The notes: generated from the sequence alone by a model not told the origin. 64,000 nt of DNA from Rhizobium rosettiformans (GCF_016806065.1 NZ_CP032405.1:2384001-2448000), one strand, 5' to 3'. Counted from the first letter of the stretch, positions 19,485-28,663 are shown. Made by a program: numbers and translations.

Positions 19485-19967
19485 ATGTCCTTCACCATCC
19501 GCTCCGCAACCCCAGACGATGCCGCCACCATTCTCGGCTTCATCACCGAACTCGCCGTCTACGAAAAGGCGGGCCATGAGGTGGAGGCGACGGAGGAAAC
19601 GATCCGCACCTCGATCTTCGGCGAGGGCTCGGTGACTGAAGCTGCCATTCTCGAACATGATGGACGTCCGGCGGGGTTTGCCGTCTGGTTCTACAGCTAT
19701 TCCACCTGGCAGGCGAAAAATGGCCTCTATCTGGAGGATCTCTATGTTTCGCCCGATCACCGCGGATCGGGCGCCGGCAAGCTTCTGCTCCGGCATTTAG
19801 CAAAGGTTGCGGTGGCGAAAGGCTGTGGCCGCTTCGAGTGGAGCGTGCTCGACTGGAACGAGCCTGCCATACGCGTTTATGAAGCTGTCGGTGCCGAGCC
19901 GCAGAACGAATGGATCCGCTACCGCCTGGCCGGTGACAAGCTGAAAGACTTCGCCGGCGCAGAGTAA
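19485..19967 (+). CDS. GNAT-family N-acetyltransferase, diamine acetyltransferase-like
   Basis: A 160-residue cytosolic acetyltransferase. The GNAT core is visible: N-terminal IRSATPDDAATILGFI, strand-4/P-loop LYLEDLYVSPDHRGSGAGKLLL (acetyl-CoA binding), and the C-terminal WNEPAIRVYEAVGAEP. The LEDLYVSPDHRG and WSVLDWN patterns are those of the SAT1-like subfamily acting on polyamines or thialysine, so an amine substrate is plausible. The specific substrate is not proven by sequence. Confidence 0.88.
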   Translation: MSFTIRSATPDDAATILGFITELAVYEKAGHEVEATEETIRTSIFGEGSVTEAAILEHDGRPAGFAVWFYSYSTWQAKNGLYLEDLYVSPDHRGSGAGKLLLRHLAKVAVAKGCGRFEWSVLDWNEPAIRVYEAVGAEPQNEWIRYRLAGDKLKDFAGAE

Positions 19968-19974
19968 GTTTGCC

Positions 19975-20295
19975 TCACTCCTCGTTCTCGGCCGTCCGCG
20001 CCACCAGCGCCATGTGCAGGGCGTGAAGCGCCGGCCCGAGGAAGGAGATCCACAGGAGTGCCATGTTCCGCTCGGCATGATCATCGCGCGAGAAGATGAA
20101 GATCACGACGATCAGTGTCAACATCAGCAGCGGTGTTACCGCAACGGCAATCAAGCGTGGCGCCCGCCAGTTGACCTCGCCGCGCACAGACCACTGCATC
20201 GGTAGCCGATCGGCGTCCGGAGCGACGTTGCGATAGGCCCAGATCGCGATGCCAGCCATGGCCGCAATCGACACGGCAAGCACGACATAGATCAT
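19975..20295 (-). CDS. Small DUF1648-like membrane protein
   Basis: A 106-residue protein with three hydrophobic segments (residues about 1-20, 48-70 and 80-100) and between the first two LPMQWSVRGEVNWRAPR, which resembles the DUF1648 pattern of a short loop between helices (Pro-x-x-W near a Gly). It starts with an ATG at 20295 overlapping the tadA stop (ATGA), so it is coupled to tadA. Its role is unknown. Confidence 0.75.
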   Translation of the reverse strand: MIYVVLAVSIAAMAGIAIWAYRNVAPDADRLPMQWSVRGEVNWRAPRLIAVAVTPLLMLTLIVVIFIFSRDDHAERNMALLWISFLGPALHALHMALVARTAENEE

Positions 20296-20747
20296 CAATC
20301 TCTTCTTTCCTGAAAGAAGCTGCGCAACAGTTCCGCGGCCTCGCTTTCCCGAATACCGGAATAGACCTCCGGAACATGGTGGCATGTCGGTTGCTGGTAG
20401 AAGCGCACGCCGTTCTCGACCCCGCCGCCCTTGATATCCTGCGCGGCATAATAAAGTCGGCGAATTCGAGCGAAGGAGATCGCGGCCGCGCACATCGTGC
20501 ATGGCTCGAGCGTTACATAGAGATCGGCATCGATGAGACGCTCGTCGCCGACGGCGGCCGCGGCGCGGCGAATGGCGAGGATTTCGGCGTGAGCGGTCAC
20601 GTCGTTGCACGCCCGGGACTCGTTGCCGGCACGCCCGATGATCTCGCCGTCGCGCACCACCACCGCGCCGATCGGAACTTCGCCGCGCGCCCCGGCGGCA
20701 TGTGCCTCCTCGAAGGCCGCCTCCATGAAGCCGTTTGTCTTCCCCAT
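20295..20747 (-). CDS. tadA: tRNA-specific adenosine deaminase
   Basis: A 150-residue zinc-dependent deaminase that converts A34 to inosine in tRNA-Arg(ACG), an essential wobble modification. The catalytic HAE is at residues 53-55 and the zinc-binding PCTMC at 82-86. I chose the ATG at 20747, which has GGAAAG six bases upstream; an in-frame GTG at 20762 would add five residues. It is divergent from the pseudouridine synthase gene with about 70 bases between the start codons. Confidence 0.95.
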   Translation of the reverse strand: MGKTNGFMEAAFEEAHAAGARGEVPIGAVVVRDGEIIGRAGNESRACNDVTAHAEILAIRRAAAAVGDERLIDADLYVTLEPCTMCAAAISFARIRRLYYAAQDIKGGGVENGVRFYQQPTCHHVPEVYSGIRESEAAELLRSFFQERRD

Positions 20748-20816
20748 GCACGAACTTTCCACTTAACCAGAGCCGCGCGACCTGATACGACAGCCCAAAC
20801 CACAGGCAAACAACAA

Positions 20817-22754
20817 ATGACATTCAAAGACAAGTCCAAGCGTCCGGGGGCAAAGTCCTCCGACCGCAGCGGCAAGCCGCAAACCAGAAAACCGTCCGCC
20901 AAGCCGTCCGTAGCCGCCGCAGACAAGCCCGCCCGTGCGCCGCGCGCCGATGCGCCGGCCGGCGACGAGACGATGAAGCCCGAACGCATTTCCAAGCTTC
21001 TCGCTCGCGCCGGCGTCGCGTCGCGCCGTGATATCGAGCGTATGATCATGGAAGGCCGCGTTTCCGTGAACGGCAAGGTGCTGGAGACCCCGGTCCACAA
21101 CGCCACGCTTGCCGACACGATCGAGGTCGATGGCCAGCCGATCCGCGGCATTGAGCGCACGCGCCTCTGGCTTTACCACAAGCCGGCCGGCCTGGTGACC
21201 ACCAATTCCGATCCGGAAGGCCGCCCGACAGTGTTCGAAAACCTGCCGGAAGAGCTGCCGCGCGTCATGTCGATCGGCCGCCTCGACATCAACACCGAGG
21301 GCCTGCTGCTGCTGACCAATGACGGTGGTCTCGCCCGCGTGCTGGAATTGCCGACCACCGGCTGGCTGCGCCGTTACCGCGTGCGCGCCTATGGCGAGGT
21401 CGATCAGCCGGCACTCGATGCGCTGAAGGAAGGCATCGCCGTCGATGGCGTGCTCTATGGCGCGATTGACGCCACGCTCGACCGCAAGCAGGGCCACAAT
21501 GTCTGGATCACCATGGGTCTGCGCGAAGGCAAGAACCGCGAGATCAAGAACGTGCTCGGCGCGCTCGGTCTCGAGGTCAACCGCCTGATCCGCATCTCCT
21601 ATGGCCCGTTCCAGCTCGGCGATCTGCCGGAAGGCAAGGTGCTTGAGGTCCGCGGCCGCATGCTGCGCGATCAGCTCGGCCCACGCCTGATCGAGGAATC
21701 CAAGGCCAATTTCGATGCTCCGATCTACGCCCATGGGGCCGAGGTCGACGACGAGGACGCCCCAGCAGTATCGGGGAAGAAGCCTGCTCGCGAAGCGAAG
21801 CCCGAATGGGGTCGCGACGAACGCTCAGCTGAAAAGAAGCGCGCGCCGAAGGATTGGTCCGACAAGGGTGACCGTCGCGAGAAGGTCCTCGGACGCCTCG
21901 ACACCCGCCGCGACGAGGGTGCCAAATCCGGCGACAAGTTCTCTGACAAGCCGAAGCGCCCGGCCGGCAACACCAAGGGCCGCACCGCCAACGTCTGGAT
22001 GGCGCCCGGTGCGCGTCCGCTCGGCGAAAAGGCGGCAGCAGCAGCTGCCCGTCGCAAGCCCGATCCGCGTGGGCCTAAGCCCGCAGAGCGCTTCGACGAT
22101 CGTCCGACCTCCACCGTTCAGATCACCCGTGCCCGGGACGAAGAGGGCGATTGGATCCGCGCCGACGGCCCGGACCAGAAGCCCGGCGGTCGCGGTGGTG
22201 ACCGTGGTGACCGTGGTGGAAAGCCCGGTGGCTTCGGCGCCCGTCCACCCCGCCGCGACGGTGATGATCGTGCACCGCGTCGTGAGGGATCGGATCGTGG
22301 CCCGCGCCGCGAGGGAGCAGAACGCGGCCCCAAGCGTGATTTCGGCGATCGCTCCGAGCGTGCGCCGCGCCGTGACGGCGACGAGCGTGGCCCGCGCCGC
22401 GATTTTTCCGACCGTGGCCCGAAACGCGATTTCGGTGACCGGCCCCCGCGCGGCGACCGCCCCCGTGATGATCGCCCCCGCGACGACAGACCCCGCGATG
22501 ACCGGCCCCGTGGTGAGCGTCCATTCGGCGACAAGCCGCGTGGTGCAAAGCCCTTTGGCGACAGACCGGCGGGCAAGTCCTTCGGCGGCAAGCCGTCTGG
22601 CAAACCTGCTGGCAAGTCATTTGGTGGCAAGCCGGGTGGCGGCAAGAGCTTCGGCGGCAAGCCGGGCGGACGCCCCGCGGGCGGCCCGCGCTCCGGTGGT
22701 CCCGGGGCTAAGCCCTCGGGCAGCCGCGGCGGTGCGCCGAAGGGCAAGAGGTAA
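20817..22754 (+). CDS. RsuA/RluB-family rRNA pseudouridine synthase with long disordered tail
   Basis: A 645-residue protein. After a basic disordered N-terminus of about 55 residues, an S4 RNA-binding domain (ERISKLLARAGVASRRDIERMI) leads into the pseudouridine synthase core with the catalytic Asp157 in GRLDINTEGLLLLTNDG and the closing motif GLREGKNREIKNVLGALGLEVNRLIRI. The closest activity is modification of 23S rRNA (RluB-like). From about residue 300 to the end it is a low-complexity tail of Arg, Gly, Asp, Pro and Lys with repeats such as RDDRP, GPRRD and SFGGKPGG. Typical RluB proteins are 250 to 320 residues, so the tail doubles the length. It is probably an RNA-binding or chaperone-like extension. 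Confidence 0.92.
   Translation: MTFKDKSKRPGAKSSDRSGKPQTRKPSAKPSVAAADKPARAPRADAPAGDETMKPERISKLLARAGVASRRDIERMIMEGRVSVNGKVLETPVHNATLADTIEVDGQPIRGIERTRLWLYHKPAGLVTTNSDPEGRPTVFENLPEELPRVMSIGRLDINTEGLLLLTNDGGLARVLELPTTGWLRRYRVRAYGEVDQPALDALKEGIAVDGVLYGAIDATLDRKQGHNVWITMGLREGKNREIKNVLGALGLEVNRLIRISYGPFQLGDLPEGKVLEVRGRMLRDQLGPRLIEESKANFDAPIYAHGAEVDDEDAPAVSGKKPAREAKPEWGRDERSAEKKRAPKDWSDKGDRREKVLGRLDTRRDEGAKSGDKFSDKPKRPAGNTKGRTANVWMAPGARPLGEKAAAAAARRKPDPRGPKPAERFDDRPTSTVQITRARDEEGDWIRADGPDQKPGGRGGDRGDRGGKPGGFGARPPRRDGDDRAPRREGSDRGPRREGAERGPKRDFGDRSERAPRRDGDERGPRRDFSDRGPKRDFGDRPPRGDRPRDDRPRDDRPRDDRPRGERPFGDKPRGAKPFGDRPAGKSFGGKPSGKPAGKSFGGKPGGGKSFGGKPGGRPAGGPRSGGPGAKPSGSRGGAPKGKR
22440..22690 (+). repeat. 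In-frame minisatellite-like repeats in the pseudouridine synthase tail
   Basis: Nucleotide repeats of a CCCCGYGAYGAC type (RDDRP, about 22460-22510) are followed by GGCAAGTCNTTYGGYGGCAAGCC-like units (KSFGGKP, about 22570-22670). They keep the reading frame and are expected to expand or contract between strains. Confidence 0.7.
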
Positions 22755-22760
22755 GCCGTC

Positions 22761-23321
22761 ATGCGCATCGTCGGCGGTGAGTTTCGTGGCCGCAGCCTGG
22801 CCACGCCGAAGTCGAATGACATCAGGCCGACCGTCGACCGGACGCGCGAGAGCCTGTTCAACATCCTGGCGCATGCCCATCCGGGCGTGCTCGACGGCAC
22901 CCGCATCCTCGATCTCTTTGCAGGCACAGGTGCTGTCGGCATCGAGGCGTTGTCGAGGGGATGCAAGTCGGCACTCTTCGTCGAAAATAGCGTCGAGGGT
23001 CGCGGTCTACTCTGGGAAAACATTGATGCGTTCGGTCTACATGGCCGCGCCCGCATGTTGAGGCGCGACGCCACCGATCTCGGCCCAGCTAACAACATCG
23101 AGCCCTTCGAACTGGTTTTTGCCGATCCACCCTATGGCAAGGGTCTGGGTGAGAAGGCGCTGCTCTCGGCCCATCGAGGCGGCTGGCTGGCGAAGGACGC
23201 CCTCGTCATCCTCGAAGAGCGCGCCGATGTTCAGGTTTCTGTCGATCCGGTTTTCGCCTTCGTCGAGGAGCGGACCTTCGGTGACACGAAAATGTACTTC
23301 TTTTCCTATAGGCCGTCCTGA
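22761..23321 (+). CDS. rsmD: 16S rRNA (guanine(966)-N2)-methyltransferase
   Basis: A 186-residue SAM-dependent methyltransferase. It starts MRIVGGEFRGRSLATP and has the conserved RPTVDRTRESLFNIL, the SAM-binding ILDLFAGTGAVGIEALSRG and the catalytic DPPYGKG (family motif D/N-P-P-Y). It modifies G966 in the 30S decoding region. It follows the rRNA pseudouridine synthase gene after six bases, so two ribosomal RNA modification genes share an operon. Confidence 0.95.
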   Translation: MRIVGGEFRGRSLATPKSNDIRPTVDRTRESLFNILAHAHPGVLDGTRILDLFAGTGAVGIEALSRGCKSALFVENSVEGRGLLWENIDAFGLHGRARMLRRDATDLGPANNIEPFELVFADPPYGKGLGEKALLSAHRGGWLAKDALVILEERADVQVSVDPVFAFVEERTFGDTKMYFFSYRPS

Positions 23322-23348
23322 TCCCCTCAGCGGAGAAAGGCTCAGCCC

Positions 23349-24224
23349 ATGGATCTCGTCGCCGAAACGCCCATTCCCTCTGAAGCCGTAAAGGCCGATC
23401 CGACCATCGGTCTGGCACTCGGGGCAGGGGGCGCGCGCGGCTTTGCCCATATCCCGGTTCTTGAAGTCTTCGATGAACTCGGAATCAAGCCGGCGCTGAT
23501 CGCCGGCTCCTCAATGGGAGCGATCCTCGGTGCCGGTTATGCCGCCGGCATGTCCGGCCGTGACATCAGGGACTATACGCTGCAGCTTGCCGACAACCGG
23601 GGCCTCGTGCTCAACCGCTTCTGGGGCTTGCGGCCTGCCAGCATTCGCGCCCTTGGTGGCGTCCGTCTGGGACAGTTCAATCTGCCGCGCCTCTTGCGGG
23701 CCTTCCTCCCGCCTGAGATCCCCGAGAGCTTTGCCGATCTCCGGCTGCCGCTTACGGTGATCGCCACCGACTACTACGGCCAGTGCGAACTGGTCCGCAG
23801 TGAAGGCGATCTCTATGAGGCGCTCTCGGCTTCTGCCGCCATTCCCGCGCTCTTTGCACCCGTCACCATCGATGGCCGCCTGATGATCGATGGAGGCATC
23901 TTCAACCCGGTGCCCTATGACCATCTGGTAGGCAAGGTCGACATCATGATTGCCGTTGATGTAATCGGCGCCCCGGAAGGTGATGGCTCCCTGGTGCCGA
24001 ACCGCATCGACAGCCTGTTCGGAGCCTCGCAGCTGATGATGCAGTCCCACATTGCGCTGAAGATGAAGATCTGCCAGCCGGACATCTATCTGCGGCCTGA
24101 GGTCAACAGTTACAAGGTCCTCGATTTCTTCAAGGCGCGGCAGATCCTTGACCTCTGCGATCGTCTCAAGGAGCCCCTGAAGCGGGACCTATCGGCCCGC
24201 ATGGAGGATTTCATACGTCGGTGA
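23349..24224 (+). CDS. Patatin-like phospholipase / serine esterase
   Basis: A 291-residue patatin-domain protein of the RssA/YchK type. The oxyanion-hole motif GAGGARG is near residues 25-31, the nucleophile Ser55 lies in GSSMG (53-57) and the catalytic Asp181 in DGG (181-183). No signal peptide is evident, so it is likely cytoplasmic or membrane-associated and acts on lipids or acyl esters. Substrate unknown. It lies 28 bases after rsmD and converges on the antiporter gene. Confidence 0.92.
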   Translation: MDLVAETPIPSEAVKADPTIGLALGAGGARGFAHIPVLEVFDELGIKPALIAGSSMGAILGAGYAAGMSGRDIRDYTLQLADNRGLVLNRFWGLRPASIRALGGVRLGQFNLPRLLRAFLPPEIPESFADLRLPLTVIATDYYGQCELVRSEGDLYEALSASAAIPALFAPVTIDGRLMIDGGIFNPVPYDHLVGKVDIMIAVDVIGAPEGDGSLVPNRIDSLFGASQLMMQSHIALKMKICQPDIYLRPEVNSYKVLDFFKARQILDLCDRLKEPLKRDLSARMEDFIRR

Positions 24225-24227
24225 GGA

Positions 24228-26036
24228 TCAGGCGGCCGGCGCTTGTTCTTCCTCCTCGACGGCCTGGATCGGCTTCTTAGGCTTGATCAGCGGTTCGGGC
24301 TTGACCGGTCGCTTGTGCATGAGCTCCCGGCCCGCCAGAATGCCTTCCTGGGCCTGCAACCTCAGCCGCTCCTCGTCACGCCGACGGATATCCTCGGCGA
24401 TGTCATAGGCCTCGTCTTCGCTGGCGCCCAAGCCTTCCAGCGTCCGCCGTCCGAAGAGCAGACCGGACTCGAAGGTTTCGCGCAACTCGTATTCCACGTC
24501 CCGTGCCCGCAGTTCCAGGCTGTGGATTCGGTCATAGGACCGCACAAAAAGGCGCACGTCCGGATATTCGGAGCGGATGAGATCGACGATCTTGTCGGTG
24601 ATCTCCTTCTTGTGGGTGCAGACCGCGACAATCTTCGCCTTCTCGATGCCGGCAGCCCTCAGCATGTCGAGCCGTGTGCCGTCACCGAAATAGATGCGGA
24701 AGCCGAAGGTTGCCGCCTGTCGCACGCGATCGGGGCTGTCATCGAGAATGGTTACGTCCCGCCCGCTTGCGAGCAGGATTTGCGCTGCGATCTGGCCGAA
24801 GCGGGAAAAGCCGACCATCAGCACGTCCGAGCCGGCGCCCTCGAAGTCCTCGTCCATGTGTTCTTTATCGACTGCCTGTCGGGCCAGGAGCCGTTGGCCG
24901 AGCAGCGCCGTCAACGGCGTGAGCGCCATGGACAAGGTGACGATGGAAATCAGCAGTGAAGATTGCGCACTGCTGAAAAGTCCCGCTGCAGCAGCCGTGG
25001 TGAAGAGCACGAAACCGAACTCGCCACCTTGCGGCAACAACATGCCGATACGGATCGCATCGTTGCGCGACGAGCCCGAGACGCGGCAGATCGCGTAGAT
25101 CACCAGCGCCTTGACCGCCATCAGCACCGGTACCGCAACGGCAATCAGGACCAGGTTGTCGACGATGACCTGCAGCTCCATAGACAACCCGACAGCGATG
25201 AAGAAGAGCGCCAGCAGGAGTCCGCGGAAGGGCTCGATATCGGCCTCCAGCTCGTGGCGATAGGAAGACTCGGCCAGCATGACGCCGGCCAGGAAGGCGC
25301 CCATCGCCATCGAGAGGCCTGCCACCTGCATCAGATAGGCCGATCCGAGAACAACGAAGAGTGCTGCCGCGATCATCACCTCGCGCGCACCCGTCCGCGC
25401 GATGATCTGGAACATCGGTGTGAGCAGGTAGCGCCCGGCCAGGATCATCCCAATCACCGCGCCAACCGCGATACCGATTTCGATCAGCGGAGATTGCTGC
25501 GTCTCGCCACCCTGGGAGCTGAGGATCGTGACCATGGCCAGCAGCGGCACGATGGCGAGGTCCTGGAAGAGCAGGATGGAGAAGGAGCGCTGCCCGTAGC
25601 GGCTGTTCATGTCGCCATAGTCTTCGAGCAATTGCAGCGCAAAGGCTGTCGACGACAGCGCGAGGCCGAAGCCGGCAACCAACGCGCCGCGCCAGTCAAG
25701 CAGGCCTGCCGCATAGACCAGCGCCGTCAGCACGAGGCCGGTCAGCACGACCTGACTGGTCCCCAGCCCGAAAATGTCGCGTCGCATGTGCCACAATCGG
25801 CTGGGCTTCAGTTCCAGTCCGATGATGAAGAGCAGGAGTACGACGCCAAGTTCGGCGACCGCCAGGATTTCCCCCGAGCCACCGATCAGGTGCAGGACGG
25901 GGCCGATCACCACGCCGGCGGCGAGATAGCCGAGCACGGTTCCAAGCCCGAGCTTGCGGAAGAGTGGCGCTGCGATGACCGCCCCTCCGAGGAGAAGCAG
26001 GGGTTGGGCGAACAGGGCTTCGGTTGCGCTGGCCAA
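24228..26036 (-). CDS. KefB/KefC-type potassium/proton antiporter with RCK domain
   Basis: A 602-residue CPA2 monovalent cation:proton antiporter. The N-terminal transporter domain has 12 to 13 hydrophobic helices (LLLLGGAVIAAPLFRKLGLG, then VLLLFIIGLELKPSRLW); the C-terminal NAD-binding TrkA-N domain is seen as DVLMVGFSRFGQIAAQILLASG and IYFGDGTRLDMLRAAG. I set the start at a TTG (26036-26034), nine bases after a GAGGAG Shine-Dalgarno; the in-frame ATG at 26180 would overlap the opposite pmbA start. Glutathione gating as in KefC is possible but not shown by sequence. No KefF/KefG ancillary gene is adjacent. Confidence 0.9.
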   Translation of the reverse strand: MASATEALFAQPLLLLGGAVIAAPLFRKLGLGTVLGYLAAGVVIGPVLHLIGGSGEILAVAELGVVLLLFIIGLELKPSRLWHMRRDIFGLGTSQVVLTGLVLTALVYAAGLLDWRGALVAGFGLALSSTAFALQLLEDYGDMNSRYGQRSFSILLFQDLAIVPLLAMVTILSSQGGETQQSPLIEIGIAVGAVIGMILAGRYLLTPMFQIIARTGAREVMIAAALFVVLGSAYLMQVAGLSMAMGAFLAGVMLAESSYRHELEADIEPFRGLLLALFFIAVGLSMELQVIVDNLVLIAVAVPVLMAVKALVIYAICRVSGSSRNDAIRIGMLLPQGGEFGFVLFTTAAAAGLFSSAQSSLLISIVTLSMALTPLTALLGQRLLARQAVDKEHMDEDFEGAGSDVLMVGFSRFGQIAAQILLASGRDVTILDDSPDRVRQAATFGFRIYFGDGTRLDMLRAAGIEKAKIVAVCTHKKEITDKIVDLIRSEYPDVRLFVRSYDRIHSLELRARDVEYELRETFESGLLFGRRTLEGLGASEDEAYDIAEDIRRRDEERLRLQAQEGILAGRELMHKRPVKPEPLIKPKKPIQAVEEEEQAPAA

Positions 26037-26172
26037 GGGTTCTGTCTCCTCGTTTGCCCGAACGGGCTGACCTGAAATGAGCCTATGCCGGGCTCGTGAA
26101 CGGAAAAGCCCGATCCACCCTTGATGCCCCATCACAGTCACAATAAATGGAGCGGGAAGGAAAGGCCAACCT

Positions 26173-27519
26173 ATGCCCAATCAAATCGATTCCGCCAACC
26201 TCCTCGAACGCGCCGAGCAGCTCGTCGACCTCGCCGTCAAGGCAGGCGCCGACAAGGCGGATGCGGTCGTCGTGCGCTCCCGGTCCAAGGGGGTCAGCGT
26301 CCGGCTCGGCAAGGTCGAGTCGACCGAGGCATCCGAGAGCGACGACTTTTCGCTGCGCGTCTTCATCGGTCGCCAGGTGGCGAGCGTGTCGGCCAATCCG
26401 GGCTTCGACCTCAAGGCGCTCGCCGAACGCGCCGTCGCCATGGCCAAGGTCTCGCCCGAAGATCCCTTTGCCGGTCTCGCCGACGAGAGCGATCTCGCCC
26501 GGGATATTCCCGACCTGGAGCTCTTTGATGAGACGGAAGTCTCTGGCGACCAGTTGCGCGAAAGCGCACTCGCCATGGAAGAAGCGGCCCGTTCGGTCAG
26601 CGGCGTCAGCAATTCTCTGGGCGCCGGAGCCTCGGCCGGCATGGGTGGCCTCGTGCTCGTCACCTCACATGGCTTTTCCGGCAGCTATGCCGCGTCACGC
26701 TTCTCCCGTTCGGTTGGCGTGATCGCCGGCGAGGGGACCAAGATGGAGCGCGACCATGATTTCGACAGCCGCCTCTATTTCGCCGAACTCGACAGCCCCG
26801 AGGAAATCGGCCGCCGCGCCGCGGAGCGCGCGATCCGGCGACTGAACCCGCGCCAGGTGCCGACCGCCTCCAACCTCACCGTCGTCTTCGACCCGCGCGT
26901 CGCCAGAGGCTTCGCGGGCACGATCGCCGGCGCCATCAATGGTGCGTCGGTTGCCCGCAAGACCTCCTTCCTGCGCGACAAGATGGGCCAACAGGTTCTG
27001 AAGGCCGGCCTCAACATCACCGATGATCCGCTGAAGGTCCGCGGCTCCTCGTCTCGCCCCTTCGATGGCGAGGGTGTGTCGGGCAAGCCGCTGACGATGA
27101 TCGAGGACGGTGTGTTGAAGCACTGGTTCCTGTCGTCGTCCACCGCCCGGGAGCTTGGCCTCAAGACCAATGGCCGTGGCGTACGGGGCGGCACCTCGGT
27201 CTCGCCGTCCTCCACCAACCTGGCGCTGGAGCCTGGTGACATGTCTCCGCAAGACCTGATCCGCAGCGTCGGCACGGGGCTCTACATCACCGATATGATC
27301 GGAAGTGGCGTCGACATGATCACCGGCGAATACAGCCGGGGTGCAAGCGGTTTCTGGATCGAGAATGGTGAACTCACCTATCCTGTCTCCGAGATCACGA
27401 TCGCGTCCAATCTGAAGGACATGTTCATGCGGATCACGGTGGCGAATGACATCGACCGCAAGTTCGGTGTCGCAGCTCCCACCCTTGCCATCGAGGGTAT
27501 GACCCTTGCCGGACTCTGA
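26173..27519 (+). CDS. pmbA: TldE/PmbA metalloprotease subunit
   Basis: A 448-residue protein of the TldD/PmbA family. With TldD it forms a heterodimeric metalloprotease that degrades unfolded peptides and matures some ribosomally made peptides. This is the PmbA half: it lacks the HExxxH metal motif found in TldD. Family features seen include VSVRLGKVESTEAS, LNPRQVPTASNLTVVFDP and the C-terminal GVRGGTSVSPSSTNLALEPG and RGASGFWIENGELTYPVSEI. tldD is not in this window. Confidence 0.93.
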   Translation: MPNQIDSANLLERAEQLVDLAVKAGADKADAVVVRSRSKGVSVRLGKVESTEASESDDFSLRVFIGRQVASVSANPGFDLKALAERAVAMAKVSPEDPFAGLADESDLARDIPDLELFDETEVSGDQLRESALAMEEAARSVSGVSNSLGAGASAGMGGLVLVTSHGFSGSYAASRFSRSVGVIAGEGTKMERDHDFDSRLYFAELDSPEEIGRRAAERAIRRLNPRQVPTASNLTVVFDPRVARGFAGTIAGAINGASVARKTSFLRDKMGQQVLKAGLNITDDPLKVRGSSSRPFDGEGVSGKPLTMIEDGVLKHWFLSSSTARELGLKTNGRGVRGGTSVSPSSTNLALEPGDMSPQDLIRSVGTGLYITDMIGSGVDMITGEYSRGASGFWIENGELTYPVSEITIASNLKDMFMRITVANDIDRKFGVAAPTLAIEGMTLAGL

Positions 27520-28336
27520 TCGAAAGGCCGAGGCCATACCGCATTTCGACTGGCAGGCGGACCTTGCGCTGATCACCGAGGCGGCCCGCGAGGCCGGCAA
27601 GGTGGCAATGGCCCATTTCGGCCAGTCGCCGGAGGTTTGGTGGAAGAACGAGGGCCGCTCGCCGGTGAGCGCGGCCGACTACGCCGCCAACCGCATCCTT
27701 GAGGAGATCCTTCGTCACGCCCGGCCGAATTACGGCTGGCTGTCTGAGGAGACCGACGACGATCCGGCTAGGCTTTTCTGCGACACGCTCTTTGTCATCG
27801 ACCCGATCGACGGCACCCGGGCCTTCCTCGCAGGCAAGGATACCTGGTGCGTGTCTGTGGCGGTTGTCCACAAGGGGAAGCCTGTGGCCGGCATCCTGGT
27901 TGCGCCATCCCTGGGCGAGGAATTTACCGCGACGATCAACGGCCCCGCGCGCCGCAACGGGCAGGACATATCGGTTTCGTCGGCCGGCATCGAGGGCAGC
28001 CTGAAGCTCGCCTCGGCACAGGACATGGTTGCAAGTTTCAGCTCGGTGCTCAGGCCCCGCATCGAGCGCGTCGATCACATACCCTCGCTCGCCTACCGGC
28101 TGGCATTGGTGGCCGACGGGCGCATCGATGCGACGCTGGTGAAGAAGAGCTCCCACGACTGGGACCTTGCCGCTGCCGATCTGATCCTCGCGCGTGCCGG
28201 CGGGTCGCTCACCGATCTCGACGGTGAAGCGCTCGTATACAACAGGCAGGAGGTGACGCATCCGGTGCTCTGCGCAGCATCGCGAGAGCTACTTCCAGCC
28301 TTGCTGAAGAACATCTCCCGAATTCCTCGGAGTTGA
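27506..28336 (+). CDS. Inositol monophosphatase-family phosphatase, CysQ-like
   Basis: A 276-residue Mg-dependent, Li-sensitive phosphatase-fold protein. Metal-binding motifs are WLSEETDDD, DPIDGTRAFLAG and SSHDWDLAAADLILARAGG, in the order expected for IMPase/3'(2'),5'-bisphosphate nucleotidases. The substrate could be 3'-phosphoadenosine phosphate or an inositol phosphate. It starts at a TTG (27506) inside the pmbA 3' end, with GAGGGT upstream, giving a 14-base overlap and likely translational coupling. Confidence 0.87.
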   Translation: MPDSDRKAEAIPHFDWQADLALITEAAREAGKVAMAHFGQSPEVWWKNEGRSPVSAADYAANRILEEILRHARPNYGWLSEETDDDPARLFCDTLFVIDPIDGTRAFLAGKDTWCVSVAVVHKGKPVAGILVAPSLGEEFTATINGPARRNGQDISVSSAGIEGSLKLASAQDMVASFSSVLRPRIERVDHIPSLAYRLALVADGRIDATLVKKSSHDWDLAAADLILARAGGSLTDLDGEALVYNRQEVTHPVLCAASRELLPALLKNISRIPRS

Positions 28337-28399
28337 CCTTTGGGGCGAAATCGCGCAGATGGTTCCCAACAGACTAGGAATGAGAAAAAGGCCGCAAAC

Positions 28400-28636
28400 A
28401 TGACGGAATCCAACGAAAACAAGCAGCTTCTCCATCTCGTTTTTGGCGGTGAATTGTCAAACCTTGAACAGGTGCAGTTCCGTGATCTGACCACGCTCGA
28501 TATCGTCGGCATTTTTCCGGACTATGCCAGCGCGCTTGTCGCCTGGAAGGCGAAAGCGCAGGAGACGGTCGACAACGCCCATATGCGTTACTTCATCGTC
28601 CACATGCATCGGCTGCTCAATCCTTCAGAGAAGTAA
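28400..28636 (+). CDS. DUF4170 family protein
   Basis: A 78-residue protein (LLHLVFGGELSNLEQVQFRDL, DIVGIFPDYASALVAWKAKAQETVDNAHMRYFIVHMHRLL) that matches the small DUF4170 proteins found beside waaA in Rhizobiales. No function is known. A Shine-Dalgarno-like AAAGG lies about nine bases before the ATG. A GC hairpin (28646-28663) follows. Confidence 0.88.
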   Translation: MTESNENKQLLHLVFGGELSNLEQVQFRDLTTLDIVGIFPDYASALVAWKAKAQETVDNAHMRYFIVHMHRLLNPSEK

Positions 28637-28645
28637 GGACGGGTC

Positions 28646-28663
28646 GGCGGCCACCGGGCCGCC
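28646..28663 (+). terminator. GC hairpin after the DUF4170 gene
   Basis: GGCGGCC (28646-28652) and GGCCGCC (28657-28663) with an ACCG loop. No T-run follows, so termination is uncertain. Confidence 0.45.

Noticed and set aside
21715..23061. Long plus-strand frame rich in Arg/Ser overlapping the pseudouridine synthase tail and rsmD
   Set aside because: It arises from the low-complexity GC-rich repeats and crosses two genes with clear families in other frames.
24963..26075. Plus-strand frame opposite the antiporter gene
   Set aside because: Gln/His/Arg-rich sequence without domain; the minus-strand frame encodes a complete transporter and RCK domain.
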